Shown piece by piece: positions 24,291 through 33,800 of a stretch of DNA of 43,349 nt. Position 1 is the stretch's first letter. Every line of letters starts with the position of its first letter. Origin of the DNA: Bog-159 sp035541265 (GTDB lineage Bacteria > Acidobacteriota > Terriglobia > Bryobacterales > Bryobacteraceae); contig DATKNQ010000246.1 of NCBI GenBank assembly GCA_035541265.1, positions 1 through 43,349 on the forward strand. The letters are read 5' to 3'. A program made the position numbers and the translations under genes. The notes below the pieces were generated by a model. It searched no databases and was not told the origin of the DNA. It saw only the letters and a list, made by a program, of their open reading frames with translations.

Positions 24291-25396
24291 CCGGCGAACT
24301 CCTCGCGGACTGTGACCGACCGGATATAATCGCGGTCCAAAGCGTAGCCAAAGCCGGGCTCGCCGGAAACGCGGATGGTGCCCTGCGGCGTAGTTGCCAC
24401 CGGCGGCACGATGATATCGCGCGCCCAATAACGCTTGCTGGCCGACACGTCGCCGGGCAGGACGAAGTTCGGCAGCGTAGATAGCGCGATGTTATGCGCG
24501 CGGCCGACGCCCGCCTCGAGCATGCCGCCGCACCACACCGGAATGCCCGCGGCTTGCGCTACATCGTGCACGCGGCGCGCCTCGCTGAAGCCGCCCACGC
24601 GCCCCAGCTTGATGTTGATGATGCCGCACGCGCGCAGCCGGATAGCCTGCTCGGCGTGGTGCGCCGAGCGGATGCACTCGTCGAGGCAGATGGGCGTGTC
24701 GAGTTTGGCCTGCAGCACGGCGTGATCGATGATGTCGTCGTGCGCCAGCGGCTGCTCGATCATCATCAGGTAGAATTCGTCGAGCTGCTTCAGACGGTCC
24801 GCATCGGCCAGCGTGTAGGCGGAGTTGGCGTCGGCCATCAGCTTGATGCGCGGAAAGCGCGCGCGCACTTGCCGGATCACGTCCACGTCCCAACCCGGCT
24901 TGATCTTCATCTTGATGCGCTGGTAACCCGCGGCCAGCTCGCACTCGATCTTTTCGAGAAGCTGATCGACCGAATCCTGGATGCCGATCGAGACGCCGCA
25001 CGGAATCTCCTGCCGCGCACCGCCGCCGATGGTATGCCAGAGCGGCTGGCAAGCGAGCCGCGCTTCGAGATCCCACACCGCCGCTTCCAAACCGCCGCGC
25101 GCCATCTTGTGCCCGCGGATGTGTGCGGTCAGCGGCGCCACCGCGGTGGCGTTCTCGAGATTGCGGCCGAGCACCCGCGGAATCGCGTAATCGCGCAGTA
25201 TGAGCCATGCGGACTCGGTCCACTCTTCGTTGTAGAAGGGGCTTTCGCCGGCGGTGACTTCGCCCCAGCCGGTAGCGCCTTCGCCGGCCACTTCGACCAG
25301 GATGATGTCGCGCCCGGTGGTGCGTCCGAAGCTGGTCTCAAAGAAATGCACCAGCGGCATGCGGATCTGCCGGAGGGTTACGCGTTCGATTCGCAT
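24287..25396 (-). CDS. menC: N-succinylamino acid racemase / o-succinylbenzoate synthase family enzyme
   Basis: 369 residues, enolase superfamily. A capping domain at the N-terminus (MPLVHFFETSFGRT) is followed by a barrel with the general base Lys pair KMKIKPGWD. Metal ligands follow in ADANSAY, IEQPLAHDD and LDECIRS, the second catalytic Lys is in INIKLGRVGG, and GGMLEAGVGRAHN closes the site. The last stretches resemble the NSAR/OSBS group (LPNFVLPGDVSAS). No other menaquinone genes are nearby and the preceding gene is the GNAT partner typical of NSAR operons, so racemisation of N-succinylamino acids is more likely than OSBS. The menC symbol marks the family only. It starts at 25396 after GGGAGG and overlaps the GNAT gene by 19 nt. 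Confidence 0.88.
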   Translation of the reverse strand: MRIERVTLRQIRMPLVHFFETSFGRTTGRDIILVEVAGEGATGWGEVTAGESPFYNEEWTESAWLILRDYAIPRVLGRNLENATAVAPLTAHIRGHKMARGGLEAAVWDLEARLACQPLWHTIGGGARQEIPCGVSIGIQDSVDQLLEKIECELAAGYQRIKMKIKPGWDVDVIRQVRARFPRIKLMADANSAYTLADADRLKQLDEFYLMMIEQPLAHDDIIDHAVLQAKLDTPICLDECIRSAHHAEQAIRLRACGIINIKLGRVGGFSEARRVHDVAQAAGIPVWCGGMLEAGVGRAHNIALSTLPNFVLPGDVSASKRYWARDIIVPPVATTPQGTIRVSGEPGFGYALDRDYIRSVTVREEFAG

Positions 25397-26118
25397 GGCC
25401 ACCTCCCGAGCAGATAAGTGCCCGCGCGATCTGAACGTTCGAAGCCGATCACCGCCAGGCCGCGATCGAAGCCATTCGTCAGGCGGGCCGCGAGCGACTT
25501 CTGGATCTCGCGAGCGCGGCGCGGCTCTTCGCGCCGGATCGTGGCGATCTCCGCGGGCACTTCGATGCGTTCTTCTATCTTGCGCGCCGGAGCGCGGCCG
25601 TCCATGACCGCCTCGGCGCACGGGCTGGCGAGCCACCATTCCGCGACACAGCGATCCGTCGGCAGGCCGCCATGCAGCGGGCTGGTGGTTGTGCCGTACT
25701 GATTCTCGACGTAGCGGCGCACGATCGCGCCCAGCCGCTCGATGTTGAAGAACGCATTCTTCAGTTCCAACGGATCGAAGGTCCACTCGATCAGATCGAT
25801 GCCGCGGGCGAGCGCATCCTCGCGCTGGCGCAGCTTGAGCATGCGGCCGACGCCGCGATTGCGATAATCCGGAAGCACGCCCAGCATGTGACTGTGTAAG
25901 TAAGACGCGCCGCCCGGCTTCAACCCGGGAATCGACAACAAGAAACCCACCATGTGTCCGCCGTCGAAAGCGCCGAAGGCCTGCCCGCCGACTTTGAGCG
26001 CTACCACAAACAGGCGCACCGGCAACAACTCGACATCGCTGAAGTTCCAGACGGTCTTCTGCAATTCGACGGCTTCGTGAAACTCGCGGTTGTCGATGAG
26101 GGTGCGCAACTCGATCAT
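25378..26118 (-). CDS. GNAT-superfamily N-acyltransferase (COG3375-like)
   Basis: 246 residues. It resembles the long GNAT proteins encoded beside N-succinylamino acid racemases: an acceptor region with ELQKTVWNFSDVELLPVR, GGHMVGFLLSIPG, and the acyl-CoA motif HMLGVLPDYRNRGVGRMLK. A WTFDPLELKNAFFNIERLGAI stretch and a C-terminal region containing DRCVAEWWLASP complete it. In Geobacillus-type pathways the partner transfers succinyl from succinyl-CoA to D-amino acids. The ATG at 26118 is chosen because GGAGGA lies upstream and ATGA overlaps the mazG stop; an ATG six codons upstream precedes that site. Confidence 0.85.
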   Translation of the reverse strand: MIELRTLIDNREFHEAVELQKTVWNFSDVELLPVRLFVVALKVGGQAFGAFDGGHMVGFLLSIPGLKPGGASYLHSHMLGVLPDYRNRGVGRMLKLRQREDALARGIDLIEWTFDPLELKNAFFNIERLGAIVRRYVENQYGTTTSPLHGGLPTDRCVAEWWLASPCAEAVMDGRAPARKIEERIEVPAEIATIRREEPRRAREIQKSLAARLTNGFDRGLAVIGFERSDRAGTYLLGRWPCESNA

Positions 26119-26903
26119 CGTTTGGATTCCTCCCAAAGCGCATCCATTTCCGCGAGAGTCGATTGCGCGGGTGACTTACCCTGCTCGGCGAGCTTCCGCT
26201 CGATATAGCCGAAGCGCTTGCGAAACTTGGCGTTCGTTTTGCGCAATGCCTGCTCGGGATCGACCTTGACGAAGCGCGCGAGATTCACGAGCACGAACAG
26301 CATGTCGCCTAGTTCGCCCTCAAGCTCTTCCGCGGAAGAACCACGGCGCGCCTCGTCGAACTCGCCGAGCTCTTCGTGCAGTTTTTCCAGCACCTGATCC
26401 GCATTCTGCCAGTCGAAGCCCACGTTCGCGGCGCGTGAAGTCAGTTGCTGCGCTTCGACCAGCGCGGGCAGCGCACGCGGAACACCGTACAGCAGGCCCG
26501 CGGCACTCGCGCCCTTCTGCTTCTTTTCTTCAGCCTTCACTTCGCCCCAGATGCGGCGCACGTCGCCCGCGGTCTCGGCAGTCTGTTCGCCGAAGACGTG
26601 CGGATGGCGGCGAATCAGTTTTTCGTTGATGGCATCGAGCGCGTCGGAGATCGAAAAGAGATTCTGTTCCGCGGCCATTTGAGAAAAGAACACGGATTGT
26701 AGTAACAGGTCGCCCAATTCCCCACTAAGTTCCCTCCAATCGCGCGCGTCGATGGCATCCATCACTTCGTAAGTCTCTTCCAGCAGATACGGTTTAATGG
26801 TATCGAAGGTCTGTTCGCGATCCCACGGACAGCCGCCCGGCGCGCGCAGACGCGCCATAATCCCAACGAGTTTTTGAAATTTCTCACCAGCGGTGGGGGA
26901 CAA
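26115..26903 (-). CDS. mazG: Nucleoside triphosphate pyrophosphohydrolase MazG
   Basis: 262 residues, the length of full tandem MazG. After MARLRAPGGCPWDREQTFDTI the first MazG domain carries the acidic EETYEVMDAI and ELGDLLLQ helices; the second has EELGEFDEARRG and ELGDMLFVLVNLARFV. It hydrolyses NTPs to NMPs plus pyrophosphate, cleaning nucleotide pools and modulating the stringent response. The TTG at 26903 fits the usual N-terminal length, though no ribosome binding site is obvious and Met at 26861 is an alternative. First gene of a six-gene operon in which every junction overlaps; divergent from an ECF sigma gene. Confidence 0.93.
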   Translation of the reverse strand: MSPTAGEKFQKLVGIMARLRAPGGCPWDREQTFDTIKPYLLEETYEVMDAIDARDWRELSGELGDLLLQSVFFSQMAAEQNLFSISDALDAINEKLIRRHPHVFGEQTAETAGDVRRIWGEVKAEEKKQKGASAAGLLYGVPRALPALVEAQQLTSRAANVGFDWQNADQVLEKLHEELGEFDEARRGSSAEELEGELGDMLFVLVNLARFVKVDPEQALRKTNAKFRKRFGYIERKLAEQGKSPAQSTLAEMDALWEESKR

Positions 26904-26938
26904 GTTTCAATTTAACATAGGCGCTTCGCCCGGTCCGT

Positions 26939-26944
26939 TATACT
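26939..26944 (+). promoter_or_regulatory. Candidate -10 (TATACT) for the ECF sigma gene
   Basis: TATACT ends 19 nt before the ATG at 26964. No good -35 was found at standard spacing, so the assignment rests on the hexamer alone. Confidence 0.3.
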
Positions 26945-26963
26945 TGATCGAAAGGTCCGGTCA

Positions 26964-27563
26964 ATGGCGAGTGACGCATCGTTGACGGAAAGGCTCAACC
27001 TCTTCATGCAGGGGAATCAATCCGCCGCGGATGCCTTGCTGCGCGAGGTGTTGCCCAAGCTCCATGAAATCGCCGCGCGGGAGCTCAAGCGCGAGCGTTA
27101 TCTGGCGCCGCTTTCGAAGACCGAGTTGATCCACGAAGTGTGGTTGAGCAACTTGTCGAAGGGCGGATGGGAGATTCACGATCGGGGTCACTTCTATGCG
27201 CTGGCCAGCCTGGCGATGCGGCGCGTGCTGGTGGATCTGGCGCGCAAACGGTTGGCCGCGCGGCGAGGTGGAGGAGAGGCGGCCCTCGAACTGGACGAAT
27301 CCATGACTCTCTTAGGGCCGTCGCGGGATGCGCAGCAGATCGTCGAAATCGGCATCCTCATGGATCGGCTGGAGGAGAAAGATCCGGACGCCGCGCGCAT
27401 GGTGGACATGCACTATTTCAGCGGCTTCACGCTGGAAGAGATCGCCCAAGAGACCGGGTTGACCTTTCGCCAGGTCCGCTCGCGGTGGGACCGTGGATTG
27501 AAGTGGTTGAAGAAGATGCTGGTCAACGCGCCACGTTCTCGGGCTGCCGCGCAAGATCGTTGA
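26964..27563 (+). CDS. ECF-type RNA polymerase sigma factor
   Basis: 199 residues. The region-2 helices (KLHEIAARELKRER, KTELIHEVWL, FYALASLAMRRVLVDLARKR) lead to a region-4 helix-turn-helix, FTLEEIAQETGLTFRQVRSRWDRGLKWLKKML. The class resembles the ECF factors that pair with Ser/Thr kinases in Planctomycetes and Acidobacteria. The kinase gene convergent with it overlaps its 3' end by 41 bp, matching that pairing. No anti-sigma gene is adjacent; kinase phosphorylation may replace it, by analogy only. Confidence 0.9.
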   Translation: MASDASLTERLNLFMQGNQSAADALLREVLPKLHEIAARELKRERYLAPLSKTELIHEVWLSNLSKGGWEIHDRGHFYALASLAMRRVLVDLARKRLAARRGGGEAALELDESMTLLGPSRDAQQIVEIGILMDRLEEKDPDAARMVDMHYFSGFTLEEIAQETGLTFRQVRSRWDRGLKWLKKMLVNAPRSRAAAQDR

Positions 27564-30500
27564 CGATGGGAGAAGCGAAGGCGCCGGCCGCGCGGGGCCG
27601 CTTGGCCGGGTCGAACTCCAGAGCTATTGCCAGCATATGGATGGACTCCGCCGAGAGAATCGCATAGCGGGCGCGCAGCAATTCGCGGACGCGCTCCGGA
27701 AGATCCAGCGCCGCGTCCGGCAACAGATCCTTGAGCCGCTCGCCGGTCAGCATCTCGATGGTGAGCTTGGCGAGGCTGTAAATGTCGCTCGAAGATTCGG
27801 CGTAGCCGACGGCTTGCTCCGGCGCCATGTAGTCGAAGCTGCCGGCTGCGCGCGAAAGGCCGTGCAGAGTTTCGTCGGCGTCTTTCACGATGGCGATGGA
27901 AAAGTCGATGAGCACGGCGTCTTCGTTGCGCGCGCCCTCGCGGCGGATAATGACGTTTTCCGGCTTGACATCCCGATGGCAGATCCCCAGGGCGTGGATT
28001 GCATCGAGCGCGCCGGCGAGCTGCCCGAGCAGGCGCGCGATGCGCCGGGGAGGCAGCGGGCCGTCGTCGAGAACTTCGCGCAAATTCCGGCCTTCGACGT
28101 ATTCCATGACCAGGTAAGGCGCGCCGGAAGGAGTGCTGCCGTGCGCGTAGATGGGGACCACGTGCGGATGCCGCACGCGCTGTAGCGCCGCGACCTCCTG
28201 CTGGAAGCGCCGGCGGATCCAGTCCCGATCCTTGATCTCGCCACGGAATACCTTGATCGCGCAGCGCTGCTGCTGCTCGCGATCGTAACCTGAGAACACG
28301 TTGGCGAAGCCGCCGCGCGCCAGCAGATCGCCGGTTTCGAAGCGCCTGTCGAGCAGCATGCCAGAGAGCTGGTGCACTTCGGGTAGAAGCGCGCCCAGCC
28401 GCCAGGCGGCCAGATCGGGAAGCAGTGTGTCCTTCTCGGCCAGCCAGCGGCGATGCAGCACGTAGCCGCCGGTGGCCAGTCCCGCGCCCGAGACGAGGTA
28501 AGCAGTGACGAAAGGCCACGCGAGCCAGGCGGGCGGCAGCACCGTGAAGGAACGGATCACGGTGGTGGACCACGGTCCGGTGAAGACGCGGCCTTGCACT
28601 TCGAGCGTATGAGAGCCGCTGGATAGAGATCCCAGAGGCAGGTCGAGACTGCGGGTTTCGCGCCAGGCGGATTGCCCGGGCAGCAGGCGGTAACGCAGGC
28701 GGAGGGCGTTCCGGCGGTCGAACTGCAGCGATCCGATATGCGCGGTGATCTTGGATCCGTGCGGCAGGGCGGCGACCGCTTCGGCGAGGCGCGGTGGGTT
28801 ATTGTCAGAGGAGAAAGCGGAGACAAAGACCTGAGGAGCAAACTTGGGGTGGACCAAGTCGGGCGGCGGGGAGTAATGCACGAGGTCGTTATCAGCGCCC
28901 CACCAAAGCGAGCCGTCATTGTCCACAAACACGCTGCCAGTATTCATGTCGTTCGCGGGAAAGCCGTCCGCTTGGTCGAGCTGCAGCCATTGCCCCGCCT
29001 CAGCCTCCGCCGGATCGGCAACGTAGATTCCCTGTTCGCCGCCGCGCCACAGCCAGCCGCGACGGTCGGCGTCCATCGTATCGTTGGCCGGCTCCGGTAT
29101 CCCGCTGCCGAGGCCATATTGGCGCACGGCCACGCGCCCGTCCGTCCCCAGCCGGATCAAGCCGATCGCCGGCAAGCGATAGTAGCTGTACCAGGCATCG
29201 CCATTGGGAAGCGGCGCGAGCGACCAGCAGCCATTCGTCAACAGTCCTTCGCGCTGCGTGATCTCGCGCCAGTTACCGTTCGGATCGCGGACGACCACAC
29301 CGCCGCTATAACACGCCCAGAGCTTGCGGGTACGCTCCTCATACTTGACGGCGAGGATATTCGGAGACGGCTGCGTTTCGAGAGGATGATTCTGAAACAC
29401 GAGAGTGCTCCCACGACGCTGGAGTTGCCCGAGCAACGAGCCGCCGATCCATATTTCTCCATCGGTGGTGTGCGTCAACCGCATGCCTGGCGAGTGGAAC
29501 TGAGCCGGGCCGGTACGGCCCACTACTTTGCCGTCCCGAGACAATTCGACTGCTCCGTTGGCGATAAAGCCTGCCAACAAATGCCCGTCGCCGGTTCCCA
29601 ACAGGCTGGAAACCGAGCTGCCGTACTTGAATGTGGCGAAGGTCTCCCAGCGAAGGCGATCGTCGCCGAGACTGATGATCCGGCGATCCAGGCCAGCGAA
29701 GATCCGGCCGCCGCTGCGCGCGAAGGACCAGGGGGCACCGGTTACACCTTCGTGGACCGTCCAGAACTCGATGCGGAACGGAGAGGCAAACCGGTACAGG
29801 CCTTGTGCATTGCCGAGCCAGACGGTGCCGTCCTGCGCGAAGATGGCCTCTTCAGGTCCGGCCAATCCGTTCGCGGTGGTGATCGCGTGGAACGCTCCGG
29901 GACGGCCCAAGGCCAGCAGATTGAAACCCCAGACCGTCATGCGGCCATCCGGCCCCTCATGCATGCCGGGCTCGGTTTGCGCGCCCCAAAACGGGGCAAC
30001 GTGAAAGCCGCTGCCGCAGTTGTATTCCGTGGCGCCCGAATATCCCCACCAGACACAACCAGCACGGTCGCGCATGACCTTCAACGGACCTACGGGATAC
30101 CGGTCACGCAAGTGCCGGATGACGTTGACGGATCCGCTTGGCGCCCAGCGCACGAGGTCCTCGAGGCGTATCTCGGCCCAACCTTTGCCCGGCAAAGGGA
30201 AGAGCAGCATGCCGCCCGGATCGCGCGTCAGGGGACCAGCGGTATCGAGAGTAAATGACGGTCTCGCCCTGCCATGTGTCTCCGGTATGCTTCATCCTGA
30301 GCAAAGTAGAAGCTGTAGTGGGAAGACCGCCGCCTGAGCGGCCAACGAGCGCGACAGCCACACTGGGAGTCACGGCAATTACACTGACGGCGGCGCCTTT
30401 GGCAATCAGCCCTACCCGGCCTTGCGCAAACCGAAACACGCCGGTGTCGGCTGCGACCCAGATGGCGCCGCTGGGATCCTCGGTGATGTCGTGGCTGCCA

Positions 30501-30730
30501 ACCGCAGGGAAACCGTAATCCCGTAGCGAGTAGAAGCGCGTGCCGTCGAAGCAAGCCGTTGACGCGCCGCCCAGCCACAAACGGCCCCGCGAGTCCTGAA
30601 ACAGAATCGTCACACCCTTCGGCGCGCCGGCAACGGGAAGGAAGGGATATTGCTGGGCCCAAGCCGCGCCTGCACCTGCTGCCAGGCACCACAGATTCAT
30701 GCACCACAGCGCGTACCTGGACAGTTTCAT
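27523..30730 (-). CDS. Periplasmic propeller / Y_Y_Y / Ser-Thr kinase fusion, frameshifted
   Basis: Read as one protein of about 1068 residues with one extra base near 30245-30256. The first frame (30730 down to about 30250) has a signal peptide and propeller repeats such as LFQDSRGRLWLGGAS. The second frame continues with further propeller repeats (IFAQDGTVWLGNAQGLYRF, SVFVDNDGSLWWGAD), a Y_Y_Y-like domain, one membrane helix (AWPFVTAYLVSGAGLATGG), and a cytoplasmic kinase. The kinase has AIKVF, HRDVKPENV and MAPEQ, but DFS replaces the usual DFG. It is a one-component transmembrane kinase sensing a periplasmic signal. Because both halves are well conserved in pattern, sequencing error or a recent mutation are both possible. 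Confidence 0.8.
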
Positions 30731-30747
30731 CTCAATATACGTATACT
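30718..30747 (+). promoter_or_regulatory. Promoter of the NHL leader RNA
   Basis: TGGACA at 30718-30723, 18-nt spacer, TATACT at 30742-30747 (5/6 each). Predicted start near 30754, exactly where the first leader hairpin begins. Confidence 0.5.
30736..30745. promoter_or_regulatory. Perfect palindrome TATACGTATA between divergent genes
   Basis: A 10-bp self-complementary site five bases upstream of the kinase start codon and overlapping the -10 of the NHL promoter. It is placed to control both directions; the binding protein is unknown. Confidence 0.4.
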
Positions 30748-30753
30748 ACGCCG

Positions 30754-30850
30754 CGTCCGCACATCCTTTTCTGCGCGGACTCAGACCCGTTTTGCCCAGG
30801 GATTTTCCGTGAAGAATTCTTGGGCAAGATCGGGTTTTTTTCGCGCAGAG
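30754..30850 (+). ncRNA. Structured leader RNA of the NHL gene, candidate riboregulator
   Basis: Hairpin 1: GTCCGC at 30755-30760 pairs with GCGGAC at 30775-30780. Hairpin 2 is a long intrinsic terminator (separate entry). An alternative helix pairs 30770-30777 (TCTGCGCG) with 30842-30849 (CGCGCAGA), extendable by three pairs including wobbles. It is incompatible with hairpin 1 and would tie up part of the T-tract. The start codon lies 30 nt further on after AAGGAGGGG. The layout is that of a terminator-based switch or a short terminated RNA of about 88 nt; no known riboswitch class was recognised. Confidence 0.45.
30786..30841 (+). terminator. Strong intrinsic terminator inside a 5' leader
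   Basis: CCCG at 30786-30789 pairs with CGGG at 30831-30834; TTGCCCA at 30792-30798 pairs with TGGGCAA at 30821-30827, with additional pairs above and between them. Seven T residues follow at 30835-30841. No plus-strand gene lies upstream, so it must act on transcripts starting at the NHL promoter. Confidence 0.7.
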
Positions 30851-30879
30851 CAATCGGGTGGGAAAAGAAGGAGGGGCTA

Positions 30880-33800
30880 ATGAGCCTGAAACACGTTTAT
30901 CCGGCGGGCGCGTGTGTCCTGCTGATGATCGCTTGCGAACCTGTCAGGACGCGGCCGGTCCTGGCGCAAGATGTCATTTCCACGGCCATCGGCGGCGGGC
31001 CTAATAACCTACCAGCTACCGACGCCAACATCAATTCGCCGAACGGAGTCGCGGTGGACTTCGCCGGCAATTACTACATATCTGCTTACAGTGCGAACCG
31101 CGTATATAAGGTGAATGCGAGCGGCACACTTGCTCTGGTGGCCGGCAACGGTATCGCTGCCGAGTCGGGTGACGGAGTTACAGGCGGAGCGGCCAGTGCG
31201 GAGCTGAACGGACCCGTTGGCCTGGCTGCGGATACTTCCGGAAACATCTACCTCAGTGACTATAGCGGTTGCGTCGTGCGCAAGGTTGACGCCACGCAGA
31301 CTATCACTACGATTGCGGGGATCCCCGGCTCATGCGGCTTCAGCGGGGACAACGGCCCAGCCACCAGCGCCAAACTATATAACCCGCGGGCCATTACATT
31401 AGACACTTCGGGTAACTTATACATCGCCGACTACGATAACTGCCGCATTCGTAAGGTCGCGTTGGCCACCGGCACAATTACTACCGTGGCCGGCAGCGGA
31501 TCGTGTTCCTACTCGGGCGATGGCGGGCTTGCCACCAGCGCTGGATTGGCCTATCCGGGCGCGGTGTCGGTAGACAATGCGGGCGATATATTCATCGGCG
31601 ACTTCAATAGCTATCGTATTCGTGAGGTGACGGCTTCGAACGGAAATATTAGTACCGTGGCAGGCACGGGTGTCTCGGGGTACACAGGCGACGGAGGTTC
31701 GGCAACCGCCGCTGAAATCGGCCAAACCTACCAGGGCGTTTGGGTAAACCCGGCCGGTAACACCGTGACCATTACGGACTACACCCACCAAGTGGTGCGG
31801 CAGTTTACAGTGACAGGTATTCCGAATACCGGCACCATCAATACGATCGCGGGCAACGGGAAGGACGGGGACGCGGGTGACGGCGGACCCGCGGATGCCA
31901 CGGAGTTCAATAGTCCGAAAGCTGTGGTGCTGAGCAGTTCTGGAATGGTCTATGTGGCGGACAACGGTAACAACCGCATCCGCGGCTTCACGGTGTCCGG
32001 CATTCCCAATACCGCGACTATCGACACGGTAGCGGGGAACGGCAACATCACTTATCCGAATTTGATCAGCGGAGTGCCGCCATCGGGTGTGGTGCTCGAC
32101 AATCCACTGGACGTTTATCAGGATCCGGCGGGTAATACGTACGTTTCGGAATATACAGGCTGCGTCGTGCGCGAACTCGTGAAATCGACGGGATTGGTGA
32201 ACATCTTTGCGGGCTCGGCCGCGGCCGGCGCCACGGCGGGTACGTGTGGATTCACCGGCGTGGGTGGTCCGGCGGCCAGCGCCGCGATCGGCAACGTGGC
32301 GGGCATCGCGCGCGACACATCGGGTAACATCTATATCGCAGACTATTCTAACTGTGTAGTCTGGCAAGTAAATGCCGCCACGGGAGATATTTCTGTCTTT
32401 GCCGGACAGGGCCCGCCGCGGAAATGCGGATTCAGCGGCGACGGTGGTCCGGCTACCAGCGCGGAGCTCAATGCTCCGGCCGGTATATACTTGGACCGCA
32501 AGAACAACCTCTATATCGCGGATGCCTCGAATAACCGCATTCGAGAAATATCCGGCGGGATCATCACGACAATCGCCGGCAATGGAACGGCGGGGTACCT
32601 GGGCGACGGAGATCCGGCCACGGACGCAGAGTTACACACTCCGAATGGCGTTGCCGTAGACAGCTCCGGAAACGTCTATATCGCCGACTACAATAGCTGC
32701 GTCGTGCGCGAAGTCACCGCGGCCACCGGCATCATCAGCACAATCGCCGGCAATGGCGTTTGCGGTTACAACGGCGACGGGTTGGCTGTCGAGCATGAGC
32801 TGAACCGTCCGGACCGCGTGGCGCTGGATGCGAACGGTAATCTGTTCATCGCCGATGACAGCGGGCAGCGCGTGCGCTGGGTTAATTCAACGGGCATGAT
32901 GACGACGATTGCGGGCAATGGGGTCGCCGGCTACAACGGCGACGGGGAAGTTGCGACTGCCGCGGACCTGTATTATGTAGGCGGCATTGGGCAAGACTCG
33001 CTGGGCGATTTTCTGATCTGCGATTATGACAATCTGCGCATCCGGCAGGTCTCCGCGTTCCCTGCGCTGAACACGTCCGCCGGGAGCCTCAATCTGGGCC
33101 TCGCCACAATCGGCACGACGAGCACGCCGCAGGTCCTGACCCTTAGCGCCATGGGATTGATCACCTTTGACAACGTCTCGATTACGGGGCCATTCACCGA
33201 GGCCGACGACTGCGGTACGAGTCTGGCGAACGGCGCCACATGCCTGATCTACGTCTTCTTCACGCCGACGTCGCCCGGCACGGCGACGGGGTCCATCACG
33301 ATCGAAGATAACGGCTTCTTTAGCAACACGACCACTATCACGCTGAGCGGCACAGCCAGCGGCCTATCCGTCACCGGTGGACCGCTGAACTTCGGCAATC
33401 AAGCTGTGAAAACCACGAGCGCGGCAAAGACGGTGGCGGTCACCAACAAGAGCACGGCGAGCGTCACGATGGGGACCATCACGGTGAACGAGACGGACTT
33501 TGCGATCACGGCCAACACCTGTCCGGCCTCCGGCAGCGCACTGGCGGCGGGCGCGAAATGCAGTATCAGCGTGGTGTTCAAGCCGAAGACGACCGGCGCG
33601 AAGAAGGGCGCGCTGATCATTAACGATAGCGATCCCACGAGTCCCCAGATTGTGGGCATGACCGGCACCGGTACCAGCCTGGTGGTGTTGACTCCCAGCG
33701 CGGTCACGTTCCCACCGCAGGCTGTGGGTACGACCAGCGGCCTCTCGAAGGTCACTCTGACGAACAACACGGGCGCTTCGCTAACCTTGAAGAATCCAGC

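Noticed and set aside
24287..26143. A 618-residue GNAT-racemase fusion
   Set aside because: The frame upstream of 25396 is the wrong frame of the GNAT gene; the racemase has its own ATG and ribosome binding site.
28672..30258. 528-codon plus-strand frame inside the kinase gene
   Set aside because: Antisense shadow; the minus strand carries propeller repeats in this stretch.
30559..30879. N-terminal extension of the NHL protein
   Set aside because: It would cross the terminator and the antisense kinase start and would bury the signal peptide.
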